Shown here: positions 35,640-46,479 of the stretch, piece after piece
Position numbering within the stretch: position 1 is the first letter of the stretch
Layout: every line of letters starts with the position of its first letter
Assembly: GCA_016647705.1 (NCBI GenBank)
Contig: CM028335.1
Coordinates: 37,516,712 to 37,580,711 of the forward strand
Length of the DNA stretch: 64,000 nucleotides
Reading direction: 5' to 3'
From: Eucommia ulmoides
Taxonomy: Eukaryota > Streptophyta > Magnoliopsida > Garryales > Eucommiaceae
The notes under the pieces: model-generated
Databases searched by the model: none
Told to the model about the DNA's origin: nothing
What the model saw: the letters and a program-made list of their open reading frames with translations, nothing else
Made by a program: the position numbers and the translations under genes

Positions 35640-36420
35640 AATATAACCAACTATATGATATGATTAAGTGGATGTTGAACGTAACATTATTGTTCATCAT
35701 CTAATTATTGATTTAGATGTGGTCATGTTGAATGTAACACTCTTTGTCCGATCAAAAAGGGCACTGGTTTAACATGTTATATTCAACATCTTATTGTCTA
35801 AAAAAAAATACATACTTATTGTCTAAAAATAAAAACTCATGCTGATGTTGAATGTAATATTACTATCATCATCAGAAAACACATACTAATTGTCTAAAAG
35901 CAAAAAGAAAACTTGTTCAGATGTTGAATATAACATGTTAAAAGCGTCAGCTAAACTAGATCGATACAAATCGTACATATTCGCATACAAAACACATATT
36001 ATCGATATTGATTCATCAACTCAACATGCATATTTAATCAAATACATGATGTACCAAATCAAAGTATGAATTCTTTCATGGACTACGCTCGTTGTGTGTA
36101 AAAAAACAAGAATTCCGGCGAAAATATATAACTTAATGCATTTGATTGAATACGTAGAAATCAATTGATGCGTTAATTCAGAAAATTCGAACAGCATATC
36201 TAGCCTTTATTCTTACCTGTGTTAGTTTGATGATCACAAAAAGCTCAATCTGCACCGACGATGAATATTCTCGATCTTGAAATCGAAATCTTGAACAACC
36301 TAACGACTGTACCCTATTCTGATTTTTGAATGAATGTTTAGGAAACTCATAAGCTAAATAAGGTAATCGTCGTTGGCGCGAAACACGAAAGAACATTTTC
36401 GGTAATCTCCTCATCGCCGT
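35640..36420. other. Upstream region of the MULE-2 transposase
   Basis: Five motif copies, one exact and four with one substitution, lie at 35667-35935. The remainder is AT-rich to 36170, then less AT-rich toward the TIR. A 78-codon minus ORF (36414-36178) has no recognised domain and is not called. Confidence 0.5.
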
Positions 36421-36574
36421 TTTTGGAAACGGGAGTTTTCCGTGCTATGTTTACCGCCTACGGGACTAACCGGTGCAAGAAAAACTATCGGATGGGATTG
36501 ATCGGTGCAAGGAAAATAGGCGGGCAGCAGACGGTAAATAATAATTTTTTTTGGGAGTAAACGGTAATTTTCCC

Positions 36575-36583
36575 TAAAATAAA
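36575..36583. repeat. Right 9-bp target site duplication of MULE-2
   Basis: taaaataaa, identical to 27044-27052. Confidence 0.6.
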
Positions 36584-37129
36584 ATAATACTCTTTTGCAT
36601 ATTAAATTATCAATTTTGAGATCAAATTCATTTACAATATATATCTATTATTGTATACAATGGCTACAACAAATCTAGAGAGAGAAAGTCAGGAGACGGG
36701 ACAAATGGAAGAGAAAATACTAGTATCGAAGGAGCAAAACAATAAAAAAACATAGTACCCGAATCAAAAAAAAAAATGAAGTGTACCCGAATCAAAAGAA
36801 AAATGAAGTAGGTAATGTGCACTTCGATGAAGAGGAGGATAACAAGGATAATATTGCATAGAAATGGGAGTGGAAAGACTGAATGAAGATGGCATCCCGG
36901 AGATAAAAATCCCAAACCAACTACTAGATCAAATACGCGAAAAATGACAAGGTACGCGCATCATCAGACTATTGGGAAGAAACATCGACAATAGGACGCT
37001 ATGCATGATAGCGAGAGCTATATGTAAACTACAAGGCAATTGCGAAATAATCGATCTCAACCATGGATTCTTCCTCATCAAGTGCGATAGAATTTCAGAT
37101 TCTCAAAAAATACTCACTGAGGGACCATG

Positions 37130-37134
37130 GATTA
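37130..37134. repeat. Left 5-bp target duplication of solo copia LTR-1
   Basis: gatta directly before the TG terminus; repeated at 39437-39441. Confidence 0.9.
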
Positions 37135-39436
37135 TGTTGATTCCGAGATTTTGATGAACAATTAAGCGTTGATGTTTTTGGTGGAACTAACGTTTTTATT
37201 GAGTGTTTCAGTTTAAAAAGTTTCAATCAAGATAATATCATGAAGTAATTGTGAAAGATGCAGAGACGGATATTAAGAGATCAAAAATTCTAAAGAATCT
37301 AGGTGAAAACAACTCAAATCTATATTACTCTTCATGTATTCTGATTAGGATCACATACGACACAAATTAAATGATTTATATTTATGAGTGTTTATATTAA
37401 GGTCCTAATAATTGTTAAATTATTTGCTCCAATGTGAAATTGAAAAAGAAAAATTAACCTAAGAAATATTAGTGTTTAAAATTGATTAATAGTGTCAATT
37501 TAGTTAACCGAGAAAAGAAATCGGTTAAAAGGTCGAAAACGTTGAAGATTGGAGTTGAAACAAATTGAGGAGAAATTGTTCCAGCAAGTATCGATCAATC
37601 GACCATGGAGGTTCGGTCAACCGATGGGCATTGGCTGGGGAATAGAGAGTCTCTAAATCGATCGGTCAACCGACCGAGGGAGATTGGTTTGCCGATGGCC
37701 GAAAGATAAACTCCCTGTATCGATCGGTCAATCAACCATCAATAATCAGTTAACTAACTAGGGTTGAAATTTGGTCTGAGATTGCATCTTGTATCGATCG
37801 GTCAACCGACCCATGGGGGATCGGTCAACCGACCAGTGTTTGAGAAAAGCTTTGCTAGCATCCTGTATCGATCGGTCAACTGATGGTGCAGAGGCCGGTC
37901 AACCAACTGTGCTGTTTGAATTTTGAGGCTTTTAAGGATCATATCTAAATCTAGTCGTTACTAGCCATTTTTGGCATATCTTTTGGAGATATTCTGGAGA
38001 TTTTGATATATTGAATATATGATACTCTTATCTAGATATCCCTATAGATATGGTACATTAAATTAAAGTGTTTATCAATTTAGTTTATTTAATACTTCCT
38101 ATCTATTTAATTTGAGATTGAGAAATAATTTGGGGACTAAATTGAATATTTTAAAAGTCATATTTAAGTCAAATATACCAAGAATAAAAGGTAATGATGT
38201 ATGAGCTCTATAAGTACCTTTTAGAGGTCTATCTTGAGGAAACTAGCTATTAGAGAGCATGTTTCAAATTACTCTATATAGATCTACGAATTTTGAATAT
38301 TAGCCATCCCAATCAATCAAGAACTAAGTGTTCCTGAGCTTTCTAAGAGTTAAAGCATTGATTTGGTTGGTGTCACTGATTTGAGTGGTCAAGCGTTTCA
38401 ATTTATAATCTTTCGGTGCTATCCTGGTAAGATCTTTCCAAGCTATTAATCTTTATTGAGTATTCATTTTTCTATATATGTTTAGTTGATAAGATCTTGA
38501 TAAAATCATTTTTGAACTTTAAAGAGTATAAAAATTATTTTAAAACGATTTTTGTGATAATCTGATTATGTGCTCAATTTTGTGCTACCTGTTTCTTTTA
38601 TAATCAAATTTTGAATTCCTCACGTAAATTCTATCACTAGTAATTTTGGGACATTAATTTAGTTTAATTTATTTGAGGTGGTAGAGGCTTTGAGTGGGAA
38701 GAAACTTACTGATTTTTGTAATTGGTGAGTTTGTGCAGATTAGATATTGTTGGGAGTATCTAATCAGGGGTAGCTTGAGTTTCAATCTTTTCGGGAAAAA
38801 AAATTTGAGGTTTGATCTTTACCTAGTGGTTAAAAAGGTTAGGTTATTCTTTTCCCTTAAAAATAATTAGGCTTGATTCTTCCTAATTAGAATTAACTTG
38901 GTGTGAATTGTGACGGTTTTATTTTTACTGGTGAAAAGGATACTTGGAGAGTTTGTGAGATATGATTCTTAGCCTAAGATATAAAAGAATTAGGTTTGAT
39001 CCTTAGATTGTGAAAGGATTAGGTTAGTCTTTAGCCTGATAAAAAAATAAGGTTCTTCCTTAATTTGAAAAAAAATAATCGTAAAAGTTGATTCTGAGCT
39101 TGGTAAAATAATTAGTGTAATGGTTTGGTTCCTACTTGTTAAAGGAATCTTGAGTTTAGTGTTTGCGATCTCCGTGGGGTTCGGAGGACTAGATTAACCA
39201 AGAGTAGCTTGGTGAACCAGTATATATCCTTGTGTGCTATATTATTACTGTATTTATATTCTTATTGTTTGGGTGTGCACTTAGATTTGAACACTTATCC
39301 ACTGAGTTATAAAGATAATAATTGATTTATGATTAAATTGATTATTTGATTATTTAAATGTTGAAAAATTAAAATTTGTTTAAATTTTTATAACTACCCA
39401 ATCACCCTCCCTCTTGGATAGCTCACTGGACCAACA
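37135..39436 (+). mobile_element. Solo copia LTR-1, SIRE/Maximus-like, 2302 bp
   Basis: Starts TGTTGATTCCGAG, ends CTGGACCAACA, and is flanked by identical gatta pentamers. The 3' end (caccctccctcttggatagctc...ccaaca) is typical of large plant copia LTRs. It contains a candidate TATA (ctctataagta near 38203), five segments with atcgatcggtcaaccgacc-type dyads (37590-37910), and a zone of repeated ggtttgattcttagcctg phrases (38810-39130). No internal region follows, so it is a solo LTR left by unequal recombination. The family also occurs at 55678-58191 (reverse) and 22014-22745. Confidence 0.92.
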
Positions 39437-39441
39437 GATTA
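39437..39441. repeat. Right 5-bp target duplication of solo copia LTR-1
   Basis: gatta directly after the terminal CA. Confidence 0.9.
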
Positions 39442-40535
39442 TATTCGACCACGACTTGAGGGTGCGCAAATAGGAAGTCGAATTTCACCCGACGGATGTG
39501 GAAGAGACAAAAAAGGTAGTTTGGGTGAGGTTACTGGAATTGCCTGTTAAGTTTTATGAATTTCCGATATTATTCAGTATAAGAAGAGTCATAGGGAAAC
39601 CCATACAAATGGATGGGAATACTGCAACATCAATACAGGGCAAATTTGTATGAATTTGTATGGAAATAGACCTTAATCAACTATTAATTCCTCATTTAAA
39701 GATTCGTGGAATGAGGTGTAGGATTGAGTATGAGAGCTTACATGATCTGTGCTAAAAATGTAGAAGAATCACACACAAAGCCAAGTATTGTTCGTACAAA
39801 TGGGAAGGCCAAAGCAACCGGGGGACGGCAGTGAATGACGACAAAGCTGAAATTCTGGCAAGCAGCAACAAACAGACGGTGGGAATCAATTCTACAACCT
39901 TGAACGGTCATATGATTGTTGGACAATAGATGGTAAGTGGAAACGCTATAGTGGAAGATAGCGAACCACGATCTTGCAATGTGTAGGTATGTACGTCCAC
40001 AACTGTGCTGGAGGAGGAAGATAATGAGGCACGATTTGGGCCCTGGCTGCTGGTCCGAAAAAATAGAAAATTCCCGGCCCAAAGAGGATTTGATAATGGT
40101 CTAGAAAATAAAACAAGTCATGTGAAAGGTGTAGGCTAAATATGGAGGAAGTCCAACAGGTTTAACCCGCTGAGGAATGGCCTAAAAGTCCGAATTTAAT
40201 TGAAAAAGAGGCAAGCTAAAATGATAAAGTCATAAGCCCAACTAATAATATTGGTATGGGGGAAAACAAATGAACATTTCCTCTACTAGGAAAATTCTGC
40301 ACAAATAGACAAAAGGAGCTACTCCTAGAAAAGACCACCATGCAGAGTCAAGTCCTAAAAAATTACAAGCCATGATTTATAATCCTTCGCGTACTTTCCT
40401 ACACATTTTTTGCCGACAAAAAACCCTAGGGATGGAGGTTATAGTCAAAGAAAAATATCATTTGGCCGTAATTTTTCATCCAAGACAACACCATATATCA
40501 TTAACCCTTCAAACCCTAATCTTCAACCAAATTGA

Positions 40536-41341
40536 TGTGAACCTCACCAAGGATTAGTGAGACCCGAAACCAATTTAGGGTTTATTCGCAAAGGATTAAA
40601 TCTAAATTCAGATTTGAAAAATGAAGAACACAAGAAAATACAGAAAGTTGATAGATTACCTTGACCAGGCGTTTATGAATGAAATGCAAACCAAAGGAAT
40701 CCTTAACCCAATGATTGCAAGAGAATCACGAACCAAAGAGGTTGAACGCCACAAGAAAACTTGATAAGTTTAGAAAAGTTCTTTGAAGAACTCAAGAGAA
40801 AACTCACCCAAAATATATTAATCAATATTAAAAGTGTCAAATTCGTAGGTCTACAAAACCCCTTAAATAGGCGTCCAAGAGAAGAAAAAAGAAACCCTAA
40901 TACACTTTGAAATTCGTGGGTCTACATGGAGGAAAAAGGAAACCCTAAAATCTAATTACTAAATAAAGAATAAGAAAGCTTCCTAATTTGCCTTACATTT
41001 CTAGTTGGAAAAGGAAATGATTTATTTGACAATTAAGCCTTACAAATCAGCTTCAAAATAATTAAAAGACTTAAAATAATAAAATAAATAAAATAAAATT
41101 TGTGGGTCTCATTCTTGGCCCGTGCAGGATCACGCTTTAAGCCCATTCGCTTGCTTTGATGAGATGGACTAGGTATTGACTGTCCGATGGGCCTAATTTA
41201 GGTTTCACCATTGTAGTTTTGGCCCCAATCTCTCGAATAAACCTATTAAATGTTTCATTGAATCTTTTTGCCCTTGCCCTTGTTATTGGGCCAACTGGAA
41301 CATGCAACGGATCTCTTGGTGCAGCTGATATATTCTCATCA
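40536..41341 (-). repeat. 3' LTR of the gypsy element, containing the end of pol
   Basis: On the minus strand it starts TGATGAGAATATATCAGC and ends GGTGAGGTTCACA. The homology with the other LTR begins inside the pol reading frame (after EEGN), so the last 70 or so codons of pol lie in this LTR. Confidence 0.92.
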
Positions 41342-44300
41342 TTTCCTTCCTCTTGAAAAGGATTTGTCCTCAAATCTTCACCTACACCAAATGGAGACAA
41401 GTCAGTCACATTAAAAGTAACACTTACATTAAACTCACCTGGAAGGTCTAATTTGTAGGCGTTGTCATTGATTCGTTCCACCACTTGACAAGGGCCATCG
41501 CCTCTTGGAAGTAGCTTAGAATGCCTTTGTTAGGGAAACCGCTCATTCCTCATATGCATCCAAACCCAATCTCCAGGTTCAAATACAAACTTCTTGCGCC
41601 CCTTATTAGCTTGGTTGGCATAGTGCTCAGTTTTCCTCTCAATATTTTGTCGGGCCTTCTCATGGATCTGCTTAACAAAATCAGTCTTCTTCTTCCCATC
41701 TAAGTTGACACGCTCATGCATAGGTACAGAAGTTAAATTCAAAGGAGTCAATGGATTAAAACCATACACAATTTCAAATGGTGAAAACTTAGTTGCAGAA
41801 TGCACAATCTACATGCGGCAAACAATCTTCCCATGTTTTCAAATTCTTTTGTATTATAGCATGTAATAAAGTAGATAAAGTCCTATTAACTACTTCGGTT
41901 TGACCATCAGTTTGTGCGTGACAAGTAGTAGAAAATAAAAGTTTAGTTCCGAGCTTACCCCACAAAGTCTTCCAAAAATAGCTTAAGAACTTAGCATCTC
42001 TATCCGAAACAATAGTCTTAGGCATGCCATGCAACCTAACTATTTCCTTGAAAAACAAATCAGCAACATGTGATGCATCATCGGCTTTATGACATGGAAT
42101 AAAATGAGCCATCTTAGAAAACCTATCTACAACCACATATATAGAATCTCGACCTCTTTTTTACCTAGGCAAACCTAACACAAAATCCATAGAAATATCA
42201 GTTTAAGGTTCACTAGGTATAGGCAAAGGAATATACAAACCATGAGGCTTAACCTTAGACTTAGCTTGCCTACAAATAATATATTTCTCACAAATTCTCT
42301 CTACTTCACATTTCGTATGAGGCTAGAAAAAGTGTTCATACAAGACATCTAAAGTCTTAGATATGCCAAAATGTCCCATTAAACCACCCCCATGAGCTTG
42401 TTTAACAAGCAAGTTACGCAATGAACATTTAGGCACACATAATTTATTTTTCCTTAACAAAAACCCATTATGCCTAAAGAACTTACCAAATGCCACTTTC
42501 TCACATGCATTGAATACATTACCAAAATCAAAATCATCAACATACAAATCTTTAATGTACTTAAAACCAAGCAATTTGGCATCTAAGGTAGAAAGTAAAA
42601 CGTACCTTCGAGATAATGTATCCGCCACAACATTTTCCTTACCTTGCTTGTACTTGATCACATAAGAAAACATTTTGATAAACTTCACCCACTTGGTATG
42701 TTGCTTGTTCAGCTTTTGTTGACCCTTCAAATGCTTCAAAGATTCATGATCCATGTGAATCATAAATTCTTTTGGCTAAAGATAGTGTTGCTAAGTCTCC
42801 AATGCCCTAATCAACGCATACGTCTCTTTGTTATATGTAGCGTAATTCAAGACTGCGCCATTTAGTTTTTCACTAAAGTAAGCAAGAGGATGCCCTTCCT
42901 GCATTAGAACAACTCTAATACCTATTCTTGAAGCATCACATTCAATCTCAAAAGTTTTTATGAAGTTAGGTAAAGCAAGCAAATGTGCATTAGTCAATTT
43001 TTCCTTAATCAAATTAAATGCCTTTTCTTGCTCATCACCCCACTTAAAACCTACTTTCTTTTTGACAACTTCAATTAAAGGTGTGGCTAGGCTACTAAAA
43101 TATTTCACAAACCTCCGATAGAAGCTAGCTAGCCCATGGAAACTTCTCACCTGTCCCACACTTGTAGGTTTCGGCCAATCCTTGATTGCCTTAACCTTTT
43201 CTTCATCCACCTCAATTCCCTTAGCACTAACAACAAAACCAAGAAATACAAGCTTATTCGTGCAAAAGGTACACTTTTTGAGGTTAGCAAACAACTTTTC
43301 TTTTCTCAAAACATCTAAAACAAGTTTTAAATGTTCAACATGCTCATCTAGGTTTTTGTTATAAATCAGAATGTCATCAAAGTATACAACCACACATTTC
43401 CCAATAAAAATACGTAAAACATGGTTCATTAATCTCATGAACCGACTGGGTGCATTGATTAACCCAAAAGGCATAACCAACCACTCATATAAACCATATT
43501 TTGTTTTGAATGCGGTTTTCCACTCATCACCTTCCCTCATCCTAATATGATGATATCCACTTTTAAGATCAATTTTAGTAAACACATAAGAACCATGCAA
43601 TTCATCAAACATATCATCTAATCTAGGAATGGGATGTTGATACTTTACCATGATATTGTTGATGGCGTGACAATCCACACACATTCTCTATGTACTATCT
43701 TTCTTAGGTACAAGCAATACGGGAACCACACAAGGACTCATGCTTTCACGTACATACCCTTTCTCCATAAGCTCACTAACCTACTTTTGAAGATCCTTTA
43801 TTTCCTCAGGATTGCTTCTATATGCGAGTTTATTTGGAATGGATGCTCCAGGTACGAAATTAATTTGATGCTCGATTCCCCTTATTGGTGGCAAACCATT
43901 TGGCACCTCTTTAGGAAACACATCATCAAAATCCTGTAAAAGAGAAACAACAACACTAGGAAGAGAAGAGTTAAGATCGTTAGTGGTAAAACAAATCTCT
44001 TTGTACAAAAGTAAAATCAAAGGTTGGTTTGAAAACAAAGCTTTTTTTTATCTCACTCTCTCTCACATAAAAACTCACTTGTTTCCTCTTTTCTTTTTCC
44101 TTGCATTCTGAATTTTTTTTTTCTCTCACTCTCATTTTTCTTGTCACTTTCTCTTTTTAATCTCAGTTGATCATCATACACTTGCTTTGGCGATAATGGT
44201 ACAAGAGTAATTGATTTTTTATTAACTACAAAGGAGTATCTATTGGTATAACCATCATGAGTTACGTGCCAATCAAATTGCCATGGTCTTCCCAAAAGAA

Positions 44301-44510
44301 TATACCCCGCATGCATTGGTACCACATCACATAAGTTCTCGTCTTTGTACCTTCCAATCGAGAATGATATGAGCACCTGTTTATTCACTTTCATTTCTCC
44401 ACAATCATTCAACCATTGTAACTTGTATGGTCTAGAATGCTTTAAAGTTGGCAATTTCAATTTCTCCACCAAACTACTGCTAGCAACATTTGTACAACTC
44501 TCCCCCATTA
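41137..44510 (-). pseudogene. Gypsy pol: protease, RT, RNase H, integrase
   Basis: Minus strand, in order. Protease remnant at 44530-44053: SCTNVASSSLVEKL, GYILLGRPWQFD; the catalytic Asp position reads IINGG (Asn) and a frameshift follows. RT lies at 43900-42960: [40 protein letters not shown], catalytic [14 protein letters not shown]. RNase H and tether span 42960-42323: [41 protein letters not shown]. Integrase is at 42430-41530: zinc-finger remnant ([14 protein letters not shown]), core [44 protein letters not shown]. The C-terminus is at 41484-41137: YKLDLPGEFNVSVTFNVTDL, DLRTNPFQEE. Isolated stops (e.g. near 43685, 42775, 41810, 41525) separate long open blocks, so loss of function is modest. 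The clade is probably chromovirus; Reina or CRM cannot be decided by eye. Confidence 0.9.
41342..41356 (-). promoter_or_regulatory. Polypurine tract of the gypsy element, inside pol
   Basis: AAGAGGAAGGAAA on the minus strand directly precedes the 3' LTR (TGATGAG) and encodes part of the sequence QEEGN of pol. Confidence 0.85.
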
Positions 44511-44759
44511 ATAATCATGCTACATACCTTATCATTGACATGACATCTAGTATGAAGATGTTCTCTCGTCGTATCATCTCATCTTCTTTGACTTGTGCAC
44601 TAAGAGCTCTTCTTGTAACTAGGAGCTCTCCATCAACCAGGCATTCACATCATGTGTATTCTCCAAGGTGGCATCGAATCATCATTCGTCTAATCTTCGG
44701 TCTCAATAACTCCATCATCCCTCATAATCATCTTCATATTCGAATTGAGGTTGATTCCT

Positions 44760-44996
44760 CTATCTTCGTTGCACATTAGGAGCTCTTGGTGGCTGCCCCT
44801 TTTCTGCACTAGACTCAACTTTGTCTAGTCGCTCATGCACTTCATCAAACCGCAAGTTCAACCGTCGAAGCTTTTGCTCCAAGGTCTTGTAAAAAACTTT
44901 TACGTCCATGACGTCCATCCTTTCTAGTGCTTCACCGGACGAACATTTGTTTGTTTCTTGGGATATGTTTAGTAACTTGCAAAACAAAGTTAGCAA
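44760..44996 (-). pseudogene. Gag remnant of the gypsy element
   Basis: Encodes MDVMDVKVFYKTLEQKLRRL, FDEVHERLDKVESSAEKG and QPPRAPNVQRR, the start of chromovirus-type gag. The rest of gag (capsid and zinc knuckle) is missing between here and the protease at about 44530. Confidence 0.65.
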
Positions 44997-45291
44997 ACCT
45001 CACAAACACTCCCTTACGTGTTTACACTCAAACTATGTCACTCCACTCGTATATCACTCAAATTCGGCTTTTACCCTCTTATAAGCTCACACTCTCTTTC
45101 CTTTTTTCACTTTTTAGTTTACTCTTTTAGTTCTTTATTGAACTTAACAAATCTCAATCAGAATTTTCCTTGTAGAAATCCAAACTCAACGAATTGATTC
45201 ACTAAGAATGAGATTTTAGGAATGAAAACAAAGCGAACAAGAAGAGCACAAAGAAAAGTCTACGGCATAGAACAAGAAGAAATAATTCTCA

Positions 45292-45302
<11 letters not shown>

Positions 45303-45322
<20 letters not shown>
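45303..45322. repeat. Homopolymer of 20 G
   Basis: Twenty consecutive G bases in the leader between the 5' LTR and gag; a likely hotspot for length error or assembly error. Confidence 0.9.
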
Positions 45323-45523
45323 CTACTGAATTTTCATTTTTTTTTTGAAATACAACAACTTTAAAATGAGATTGGAAGATACACACTAAGAAAAAAAATG
45401 AAAATTGACCAGATTTGATTATATAGTTCGGTCAAGAAAATTTTAACATAGGAATGAACTGATTACAATGAAGGAAAGAGAAAAAAATATAAAAAGGATA
45501 GATGAAACTTGATTTAGACATTA

Positions 45524-45535
45524 CTTTGATACCAA
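45524..45535 (-). promoter_or_regulatory. Primer-binding site, initiator tRNA-Met type
   Basis: Minus-strand TTTGGTATCAAAG begins four bases after the 5' LTR (…GTTCACA) and matches the plant consensus TGGTATCAGAGC with one internal difference. Confidence 0.8.
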
Positions 45536-45539
45536 ATGA

Positions 45540-46352
45540 TGTGAACCTCACCAAGGATTAGTGAGACCCGAAATCAATTTAGGATTTCTTCGCAAAGGAT
45601 CGAATCAAAATTCAGATTTGAAAAACGAAGAACACAAGAAAATACAGAAAGTTGATAGATTACCTTGACCCGACGTTTATGAATGAAACACGAACTAAAG
45701 ATATAAGAGAATCATTGACCCAATGATTACAAGAGAATCACGAACCAAAGAGGATGAATGCCACAAGAAAACTTGATAAGTTCAGAAAAGTTCTTTGAAG
45801 AACTCAAGAGAAAACTCTCCCAAAATATATTAATTAATATCAAAAGTGTCAAACCCGTAGGTCTACAAAGCCCTTTAAATAGGCGTCCAAGAGAAGAATA
45901 AAGAAACCCTAATACACTTTGAAATTCGTGGGTCTACATGGAGGAAAAAAACCCCCTAAAATCTAATTACTAAATAAAGAATAAGGAAACTTCCTAATTT
46001 GTCTTACATTCCTAGTTAGAAAAGAAAATTATTTACCTGGCAATTAAGCCTTACAAATTAGCCTAAAAATAATTAAAAGACTTAAAATAATAAATTAAAT
46101 AAAATAAAATTTGTGGGTCTCATTCGTGGCCCGTTCAGGATCATGCTTTAAGCCCATTCGCTTGCTTTGATGAGGTGGACTAGGCCCTGACTGTCCGATG
46201 GGCCTAATTTAGGCTTCACTCTTGTAGTTTCAACCCCAATCTCTCGAATAAGCCCATTAAGTGCTTCTTTGAATCTTTTTGCCCTTGCCTTTGTTATTGG
46301 GCCAACTGGAACATGCAATGGATCTCTTGGTGTAGCTGATATATTCTCATCA
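45540..46352 (-). repeat. 5' LTR of the gypsy element
   Basis: Direct counterpart of 40536-41341. A candidate TATA (TATTTAAAG, about 45890-45882 on the minus strand) lies in it. The pol-derived segment (46140-46352) is present here too, as expected for an LTR that captured coding sequence. Confidence 0.9.
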
Positions 46353-46479
46353 TAGTAGACCCAAAATCATTTCTTCTAGCAATGAGCTCATCATCCCTGA
46401 TTTTAGAACAAACAGAGAAAATAGTCCACAAAGTAGAAGTGTTATAGGTTTTGGAGGCAGCGAATCGCGATCAAGACCA

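Larger units (their letters stand above)
27053..36574 (-). mobile_element. MULE-2, Kaonashi-like element with transposase and Ulp1-like genes
   Basis: Inferred termini GGGGCGCGCACCGATTAGTC (left) and GGGAAAATTACCGTTTACTC (right, reverse complement) align without gaps, and patches of similarity follow inward (taattaccg...cagccgctttttc-tgcactgatca versus ttatttaccg...cccgcctattttccttgcaccgatca), so the TIRs are short and diverged. The body carries two divergent-age-looking minus-strand genes: a MuDR-type transposase and a Ulp1-like C48 peptidase. MULEs carrying Ulp-like genes are known as Kaonashi. One short motif is spread over the whole element, including introns. Confidence 0.75.
36660..40535 (+). 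pseudogene. LINE ORF1 (DUF4283 and zinc knuckle), split by a solo LTR
   Basis: A plausible start lies at 36660 (MATTNLERESQETGQMEEKI). The DUF4283 domain runs to the insertion: LLGRNIDNRTLCMIARAICK (about 36973-37032), GNCEIIDLNHGFFLIKCDR, ILTEGPWI. The solo LTR at 37135-39436 interrupts it just after GPWI, and the frame resumes at 39442 with FDHDLRVRK, then VVWVRLLELPVKFYEFPIL (about 39517-39575). A decayed knuckle follows (RCRIEYESLHDLC..CRRITHKAKYC, about 39718-39795). ORF1 proteins of this type bind LINE RNA. Several stops are present on both sides of the insertion. After about 40100 no homology is visible, to the gypsy insertion at 40536. Confidence 0.8.
40536..46352 (-). mobile_element. 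Ty3/gypsy chromovirus-like element with both LTRs, 5.8 kb
   Basis: Two direct LTRs (40536-41341 and 45540-46352) flank a minus-strand gag-pol. The primer-binding site is adjacent to the 5' LTR and a polypurine tract adjacent to the 3' LTR. No target duplication is visible (attga left, tagta right), so the flanks may have changed or the element formed by inter-element recombination. It sits between the two halves of the LINE. The LTRs differ by several substitutions and by an insertion of about 30 bp in the 5' LTR, so the insertion is not recent. Confidence 0.92.
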
